This document shows, in pieces, positions 25,495-30,183 of a stretch of 30,183 bases of DNA. The DNA comes from Caldithrix sp. GTDB taxonomy: Bacteria > KSB1 > UBA2214 > DYKH01. The translations under genes and the position numbers were made by a program. The notes beneath the pieces were generated by a model, which was not told the origin of the DNA, did no database searches, and saw nothing but the letters and a program-made list of their open reading frames with translations. Each line of letters opens with the position of its first letter. Within the stretch, counting starts at the first letter, position 1. Where the stretch lies: positions 1-30,183 of the forward strand of contig DYKH01000064.1 in the NCBI GenBank assembly GCA_020722685.1, written 5' to 3'.

Positions 25495-26043
25495 GTGAAC
25501 AAAGCAAAGCAAAGAGTTCGAGCTACCACCGTTCTGGGCCTTCGTCATAAGGGTAGAGCGGTGCTGGCCGGTGACGGGCAGGTTACTTTTGGCGATACGG
25601 TTCTCAAGACCAAGGCCCGCAAAGTCCGCAAGATTTACGAGGACAAGGTCCTTGCCGGATTTGCCGGCGCCGCGGCCGATGCCTTTAGTCTATTCGAGCG
25701 TTTTGAGAGTAAGCTGGAGGAGTTTCGTGGCAACTTGGGCCGCGCCGCTGTGGAATTGGCAAAAGATTGGCGCACCGATCGTTTCTTGCGCCGTCTGGAT
25801 GCGCAACTGGTAGTGATGGACAAGGAAAAGATCTTCCTCATCTCCGGCACGGGAGAGGTGATCGAGCCGGACGATAACATTGTGGCCATCGGCTCAGGTG
25901 CGCCCTACGCGTTGGCGGCCGGTCGGGCATTGATCCGGCATTCTAACCTCGACGCCGTTAACATTGTCAAAGAAGCCATGGAAATCACTGCTTCCATTTG
26001 CATCTATACCAATTCCAATTTGACGATAGAAACGTTAGAGTAA
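25495..26043 (+). CDS. hslV: ATP-dependent protease subunit HslV
   Basis: This 182-residue peptidase starts at GTG 25495 after a weak ribosome binding site. A short propeptide of about 10 residues ends before T-T-V-L-G-L, whose first threonine becomes the N-terminal nucleophile after cleavage. G-D-G-Q-V-T-F-G near residue 25 and [11 protein letters not shown] and [13 protein letters not shown] further on are HslV hallmarks. Two HslV hexamers form the proteolytic core of the HslUV complex. hslU follows, but after an unusually long 248-base gap holding a hairpin. Confidence 0.97.
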   Translation: MNKAKQRVRATTVLGLRHKGRAVLAGDGQVTFGDTVLKTKARKVRKIYEDKVLAGFAGAAADAFSLFERFESKLEEFRGNLGRAAVELAKDWRTDRFLRRLDAQLVVMDKEKIFLISGTGEVIEPDDNIVAIGSGAPYALAAGRALIRHSNLDAVNIVKEAMEITASICIYTNSNLTIETLE

Positions 26044-26161
26044 TTGTACTCCTGCAAAAAGGAGCCTGATTTGGCGCGTTCTCGGTCGACCGCGGTGGTC
26101 AAATAAACCGTGTACCTCGCCCGCGATGGGTTGAAGCTTTACATGTACTTTGCGGGGGCGA

Positions 26162-26186
26162 AGAGGTGCTTTGCACCTCTGTTTTG
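26162..26186 (+). terminator. Terminator-like hairpin between hslV and hslU
   Basis: AGAGGTGC (26162-26169) and GCACCTCT (26173-26180) form a perfect 8-bp stem with a TTT loop, followed by GTTTTG. The T run is short, so termination may be partial; an RNA-processing hairpin is the alternative. It would allow HslU to be expressed at a different level from HslV. Confidence 0.45.
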
Positions 26187-26290
26187 TATTCGGAGGACCT
26201 TGGCATCCGCCAAAAAAGCGCCGCCGTTGGGAATGTTAAGCTAATCGAAAAACGCCAGGGATGATTCATAATAATAGAGGGATCCATTAG

Positions 26291-27676
26291 ATGCCTACGG
26301 AGAAAGCAAGTCGCGATTCTGTAGAAATGACGCCGCGGGAGATTGTTGCCGAGCTGGACAAGTACATCATCGGCCAAGATGGGGCCAAGCGGGCGGTGGC
26401 CATCGCTTTGCGCAATCGGTGGCGCCGGCAGCAAGTACCTTCGGAATTGCGCGAAGAGATTATGCCGAACAATATCATCTTAATTGGTCCCACCGGCGTC
26501 GGCAAAACCGAGCTGGCGCGACGCTTGGCGAAATTGGCCGCTGCTCCCTTTATCAAAGTCGAAGCCTCCAAGTTCACTGAGGTGGGTTACGTAGGACGGG
26601 ACGTCGAATCTATTATTCGCGATCTGTTGGACCTGTCGGTGAACATGGTGCGCAGTGAAATGATCGAACAGGTGACCGATAAGGCTTCCGAGCTGGCGTT
26701 TGAGCGGCTCCTGGATATTATGCTGCCGGTACCGGCGCTGCCGGCACCCAAAAATGACGAAGAAAGAGAAAAGAACGACAAGCTGGAAGAGAAACGGCAG
26801 CGAACCCGCGAAAAGCTTCGTCGTCAATTGCTTGACGGCAAGCTGAATGACCGTACCATCGAGCTGGACGTTTCCAGCGATATGACGCCATTGATGCAAA
26901 TTATTTCCCCCATCGGAGTAGAAGAGATGGGCCTGAATATCCAAGATCTCTTCGGCCCCATGCTGCCCAAAAAAACCAAAAAGCGACGCATGAGCGTGCC
27001 GGAGGCGCTGTCCTATCTCGAACAGGAGGAAACGCAAAAGCTCATCGACATGGAAGAAGTGGTGCGGGAGGCTATCGATCGAGTGGAACAAACCGGCATC
27101 GTTTTTCTGGATGAAATAGATAAAATAGCCGGGGAAAATGGTGGCGCCGGACCGGACGTCTCGCGCGAGGGTGTGCAGCGAGACCTGCTGCCGGTCATCG
27201 AAGGAACGAATGTCATCACCAAGTACGGCATGGTGCGCACGGATCATGTGCTCTTTATCGCTTCCGGTGCTTTCCATGTTTCCAAGCCGTCAGACCTGAT
27301 TCCGGAGTTACAGGGGCGTTTCCCGATTCGGGTTGAGCTGCAAAGCCTGAGCGCCAAAGATTTCGAGCGCATACTGGTCGAGCCGAAGAATGCCCTCATC
27401 AAGCAATACAAAGCTCTCTTGGAAACAGAAGGGGTAGACATCATCTTCACCAAAGGGGCAATTTCGGAGATAGCTTTTATCGCCTCGGAGGTCAATGATC
27501 GTGCAGAAAATATCGGGGCGAGGAGGTTGCACACCGTTCTCACCATTCTGTTGGAAGAAATACTCTTCGATTTACCGGATAAGAAAGTCAAGAAAATTCG
27601 GGTGGACAAGAGAATGGTAGATAAAAAGCTGAAAGAGATTATCGCTGACGAAGATTTGAGCAGATATATCCTGTAG
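26291..27676 (+). CDS. hslU: ATP-dependent protease ATPase subunit HslU
   Basis: This 461-residue AAA+ unfoldase has [15 protein letters not shown] near its start, Walker A G-P-T-G-V-G-K-T at about residues 66-73, and the G-Y-V-G-R-D-V-E-S substrate pore loop. An intermediate (I) domain of charged helices at about 130-245 follows, then Walker [12 protein letters not shown], and the conserved C-terminal D-E-D-L-S-R-Y-I-L that inserts into HslV. It unfolds substrates for HslV. argF begins 15 bases after its stop. Confidence 0.98.
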   Translation: MPTEKASRDSVEMTPREIVAELDKYIIGQDGAKRAVAIALRNRWRRQQVPSELREEIMPNNIILIGPTGVGKTELARRLAKLAAAPFIKVEASKFTEVGYVGRDVESIIRDLLDLSVNMVRSEMIEQVTDKASELAFERLLDIMLPVPALPAPKNDEEREKNDKLEEKRQRTREKLRRQLLDGKLNDRTIELDVSSDMTPLMQIISPIGVEEMGLNIQDLFGPMLPKKTKKRRMSVPEALSYLEQEETQKLIDMEEVVREAIDRVEQTGIVFLDEIDKIAGENGGAGPDVSREGVQRDLLPVIEGTNVITKYGMVRTDHVLFIASGAFHVSKPSDLIPELQGRFPIRVELQSLSAKDFERILVEPKNALIKQYKALLETEGVDIIFTKGAISEIAFIASEVNDRAENIGARRLHTVLTILLEEILFDLPDKKVKKIRVDKRMVDKKLKEIIADEDLSRYIL

Positions 27677-27691
27677 TCGGTAGGAGGAGTT

Positions 27692-28609
27692 GTGAAACGC
27701 GATTTTGTTGCCATTACGGATTTTACTTCTCAGGAGATCTATGATATTTTTGCCTTGGCCAAGGATCTAAAAGCCAAAACCAAGCAAGGCGTGGAACATC
27801 ATTTGCTCAAGGGGCAGACATTGGCCATGCTTTTCCAAAAGCCTTCCACGCGAACACGGGTTTCCTTCGAGGTGGGCATGTATCAGCTCGGCGGCCACGC
27901 GCTGTATTTGAGCCCCGCAGAAATCGGCCTGGGCACGCGAGAATCGGTAGCTGATGTCGCGCGGGTTATTTCGCGCTATTGCGACGGCATTATGGCCCGC
28001 GTGTTCGGACACGACATCGTCACCGAGCTGGCCAGATATGCGAGCATTCCGGTCATCAACGGCCTCTCGGATTTGTTGCATCCTTGTCAGATATTGGGGG
28101 ACATGTTCACCATAATGGAGCACAAAGGTCGCAGCGAGCATGTAAGAATCGCCTACATCGGCGACGGCAACAATGTGACCAATTCGTGGATCAACCTGTC
28201 GCGCCGCATTCCCATGTCGCTGCGCATCGCCACGCCGAAAGGCTATGAACCTAATGCCGAGCTTTTGACGAAAGCGCGTGCTGAGTCTATCAGCGAAATT
28301 TTGCTCACCACCGATCCCAAGGAAGCAGTGAAAAACGCGGATGTGGTTTATACAGATGTTTGGGCCAGCATGGGTCAAGAGGCCGAGGCCGAAGAGCGTA
28401 AGAAGGTTTTCCGGCCTTATCAGTTGAACACTGATCTCATATCGCTTGCGGACAAGGATTGCCTGGTTTTGCATTGTTTGCCGGCGCATCGCGGCGATGA
28501 GATTACTGATGAAGTAATGGATGGGCCCCATTCTGTTGTCTTTGATGAAGCGGAAAACCGCTTGCACATTCAAAAGGCAATTATGGTGAAGCTCATGGCA
28601 AAAGCTTAG
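27692..28609 (+). CDS. argF: Ornithine carbamoyltransferase
   Basis: This 305-residue enzyme starts at GTG 27692 after a TAGGAGGAG ribosome binding site. The carbamoyl-phosphate site S-T-R-T-R lies near residue 52 (in F-Q-K-P-S-T-R-T-R-V-S-F-E); H-P-C-Q lies near 130, the ornithine loop is D-V-W-A-S-M-G-Q-E, and H-C-L-P-A-H-R-G is close to the C-terminus. It makes citrulline from ornithine and carbamoyl phosphate in arginine synthesis. The D-V-W-x-S-M-G and H-C-L-P motifs favour ornithine over the N-acetylornithine enzymes of some Bacteroidetes. It is alone here, not in an arg cluster. Confidence 0.95.
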   Translation: MKRDFVAITDFTSQEIYDIFALAKDLKAKTKQGVEHHLLKGQTLAMLFQKPSTRTRVSFEVGMYQLGGHALYLSPAEIGLGTRESVADVARVISRYCDGIMARVFGHDIVTELARYASIPVINGLSDLLHPCQILGDMFTIMEHKGRSEHVRIAYIGDGNNVTNSWINLSRRIPMSLRIATPKGYEPNAELLTKARAESISEILLTTDPKEAVKNADVVYTDVWASMGQEAEAEERKKVFRPYQLNTDLISLADKDCLVLHCLPAHRGDEITDEVMDGPHSVVFDEAENRLHIQKAIMVKLMAKA

Positions 28610-28621
28610 CGAGGCGACACT

Positions 28622-29593
28622 TTGTCAATCGATATTGTCAAGTTTGCTCCATCAGAAGCGACTGTCTGGGATGAGTTCGTGTGGAAGGCCAACAACGGCA
28701 CTATTTTTCAGACGCGGAAATTCCTGGCCTATCATCCCCCCGAGCGATTTGTCGATCACTCTCTTAGCTTCTTCAAGGAGGGCAGACGCTTGGCGGTTTT
28801 TCCGGCTGTGGATTTCAATGAAAACGGCAAGCGCATTCTACTTTCGCATCGGGGCGCTTCCTACGGCGGTTTGGTGACCAAAGATGCACTTTCGATCCGC
28901 GAGGCATTTGACTTGGTAGAATCATTGATCGAATACGCCAAGGACAACGGCTTCGACGGCATCGATATGACGCCGCCGCCGCAGATCTATCTCCACCGAC
29001 CGAGCAACTATGTGGATTTCGCCTTGGTGCAAAACGGCTTTGGCTATCGCAAGCGCGAAATCTCCAGCGTCATCCCGCTCGACTTCCATCGGCATGAGAT
29101 CCTCAGCACCTTTAGCGAAAGCTCCCGCCGAGCAGTGCGACGGGCGCAAAAGTTGGGCGTTGTGGTGCGCGAATCCGAAGATTATGCTTGCTTCTACGCC
29201 ATTCTCAAGCAGAATCTCCGCCTCCGCCACAACGTCAATCCGACACATTCGCTGGAAGAGCTGTTGCTGTTGAAAAACATTTTTCCGGATCGCATCAAGC
29301 TGTTCGCCGCCTTTTATGGGGAAACGATGGTTGCGGGAGTGGTTATGTTCATTTGTAATCCGAGGGTCGTTTTGGCATTTTATATCAGTCATGATGACAA
29401 CAACCAGCAATATCGCGGGGTGAATGCGCTGTTTTATCATATCGTCGATTGGGGCATCGCCGAAGGATACGGCTTTTTGGACTTTGGCATCTTTACCGTC
29501 AACGAGGACCCCAATTGGGGCTTGGCGCGATTCAAGGAGAGCTTTGGCGCACAGGGGGTGTTTAGGGATAGCTTGCGATTGTGGCTGAAGTAA
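28622..29593 (+). CDS. FemAB-like GNAT aminoacyl/acyltransferase
   Basis: This 323-residue protein starts at TTG 28622, 12 bases after argF, with GCGAGGCGA upstream. An N-terminal half with [16 protein letters not shown] and the central [12 protein letters not shown] followed by a second GNAT-type half with R-G-V-N-A-L-F-Y-H and a final [22 protein letters not shown] match the FemAB/BioF2-like acetyltransferase superfamily (PF13480 type). Members add amino acids to peptidoglycan precursors or acylate surface polysaccharides; the substrate here is unknown. No signal peptide is visible, so it acts in the cytoplasm. Confidence 0.75.
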   Translation: MSIDIVKFAPSEATVWDEFVWKANNGTIFQTRKFLAYHPPERFVDHSLSFFKEGRRLAVFPAVDFNENGKRILLSHRGASYGGLVTKDALSIREAFDLVESLIEYAKDNGFDGIDMTPPPQIYLHRPSNYVDFALVQNGFGYRKREISSVIPLDFHRHEILSTFSESSRRAVRRAQKLGVVVRESEDYACFYAILKQNLRLRHNVNPTHSLEELLLLKNIFPDRIKLFAAFYGETMVAGVVMFICNPRVVLAFYISHDDNNQQYRGVNALFYHIVDWGIAEGYGFLDFGIFTVNEDPNWGLARFKESFGAQGVFRDSLRLWLK

Positions 29594-29676
29594 CAAGAGA
29601 AGTAGACTACGGTTGGAGAATAGGGTGTTCATGGAAGAGTAAACTTGGGCTCAGAGGAGGTGAAAAGGCATGGAAA

Positions 29677-29925
29677 ATGGAAATTCGTCATCATAAGTTC
29701 AATCGCATTACTTTGGATCCAAACAAGTGTTTCGGCAAGCCGTGTATTCGGGGTCTGAGAATGCCAGTTGCCTCGATACTTAGCTACTTGAGTTCCGGGA
29801 TGTCCGTGGAAGAAATCCTGAATGAGTGGCCTGAGCTCGAACGGGAGGACATCTACCAAGCACTGGGCTATGCAGCCTGGGCAATGGAAGAAAGAGGTGT
29901 GCTTTTAGAAGGGGCCGCTGCCTGA
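29677..29925 (+). CDS. DUF433-family antitoxin
   Basis: From ATG 29677 the protein has 82 residues and the DUF433 pattern: [22 protein letters not shown] (compare the usual G-K-P-x-I-x-G-T-R-I-x-V), then [11 protein letters not shown] and [11 protein letters not shown]. The family is a winged-helix-like antitoxin found before PIN-like toxins. The frame is open upstream into femAB, but AGGAGGT at 29655-29661 supports a start here. It overlaps the toxin ATG by one base (TGATG), a translational coupling. Transcription may be shared with femAB. Confidence 0.85.
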   Translation: MEIRHHKFNRITLDPNKCFGKPCIRGLRMPVASILSYLSSGMSVEEILNEWPELEREDIYQALGYAAWAMEERGVLLEGAAA

Positions 29926-30183
29926 TGAAGTTTTTGCTCAATATGAATGTTCCGCGAAAGCTGCGCAGGAGCTTGATGACGGCAGGTCATGAGTGTCGGC
30001 ACGTCGGCGACATTGGCCTGGCGCAGGCAGATGACGTGGTGATCATAGAAGAGGCTAAGAGAATGACAGAAATCATCATAACGCATGATCTTGATTACGG
30101 CAATCTCCTGGCCTTTTTTGGAGAAGCCAAACCCTCCGTCATCATCTTCCGTGTCCGAAATACCACCCCCAATAACTTGTTTG
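29925..30183 (+). CDS. PIN-like toxin (DUF5615), cut by the window end
   Basis: The frame runs from ATG 29925 to the window edge, giving 86 residues without a stop. It matches the Mut7-C/DUF5615 PIN-like family: an N-terminal strand L-L-N-M-N-V-P, then A-G-H-E-C-R-H-V-G-D-I-G-L, D-D-V-V-I-I-E-E-A and I-I-T-H-D-L-D-Y-G-N-L-L-A. Members are probable RNases paired with DUF433 antitoxins. The first acidic site is changed: most family members have L-L-D-E-N, here L-L-N-M-N. The later D-x-D remains. Since an active-site aspartate is lost, the toxin may be weakened. The C-terminus is outside the window. Confidence 0.8.
   Translation, partial: MKFLLNMNVPRKLRRSLMTAGHECRHVGDIGLAQADDVVIIEEAKRMTEIIITHDLDYGNLLAFFGEAKPSVIIFRVRNTTPNNLF

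Noticed and set aside
26141..26245. 34-codon open frame in the hslV-hslU gap
   Set aside because: It has no ribosome binding site, its codons run through the hairpin, and the product resembles nothing known.

Overview
The window reads as a stretch of chromosome from a Gram-negative (LPS-making) bacterium of about 50% GC. Kdo synthesis and Lpt export genes sit beside rpoN, hslVU, a delta-alpha-(beta-gamma) 2-oxoacid:ferredoxin oxidoreductase and a radical SAM/DUF2344 - RNase G - rplU - rpmA block. With lipoproteins of the 'C-G-D-x-x-x-x-N-P-L-D-P' type this suggests the FCB group or a neighbouring candidate phylum (KSB1/Calditrichota-like). That placement is inference; there is no rRNA to test it. 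Almost all genes are on the + strand.

Layout: (1) 392-1012 a metallo-beta-lactamase-fold hydrolase. (2) 1105-3947 a promoter and a three-gene ferredoxin oxidoreductase operon. (3) 4114-4560 a small accessory cassette (frameshifted antitoxin plus a small beta-rich protein), closed by a terminator at 4610-4640. (4) 4650-9708 radical SAM protein, RNase G family, L21, L27 and a terminator. (5) A strong sigma70-type promoter at 9828-9856 starts a long envelope operon: gatC, kdsB, pyrG, kdsA. (6) 13482-14669 a decayed toxin-antitoxin patch with a 131-bp MITE and a 68-bp integron attC-like site. (7) 14704-17045 three exported proteins: CsgG/LpoB-like, thioredoxin-fold-like lipoprotein, PKD-like lipoprotein. 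(8) 17252-19832 kdsD, an LpxL-like acyltransferase, lptC. (9) 19922-20650 an intact RelBE-type pair and a Phd-type antitoxin broken by a stop. (10) 20752-23860 a single-domain YidC homologue, a long LptA/OstA-like protein, an orphan antitoxin-like gene, lptB. (11) 24021-29593 rpoN, hslV, hslU, argF and a FemAB-like transferase. (12) 29677-end a DUF433/PIN-like (DUF5615) toxin-antitoxin pair cut by the window edge.

How it works together: regions 5 and 7-10 carry out Kdo supply (KdsD, KdsA, KdsB), CTP supply for CMP-Kdo (PyrG), lipid A acylation (LpxL-like) and LPS transport (LptC, LptA, LptB). kdsC, waaA, lptD and lptFG are not seen here. The most striking pattern is that small toxin-antitoxin-type cassettes sit at five joints between housekeeping gene blocks, and most carry a visible lesion: a 1-nt frameshift, a MITE insertion with a 9-bp target duplication, nonsense codons, or a shifted C-terminus that reads into the attC-like site. 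Two of the cassettes carry paralogues of a small protein of unknown function. I found no CRISPR array, rRNA, tRNA, integrase or transposase gene.
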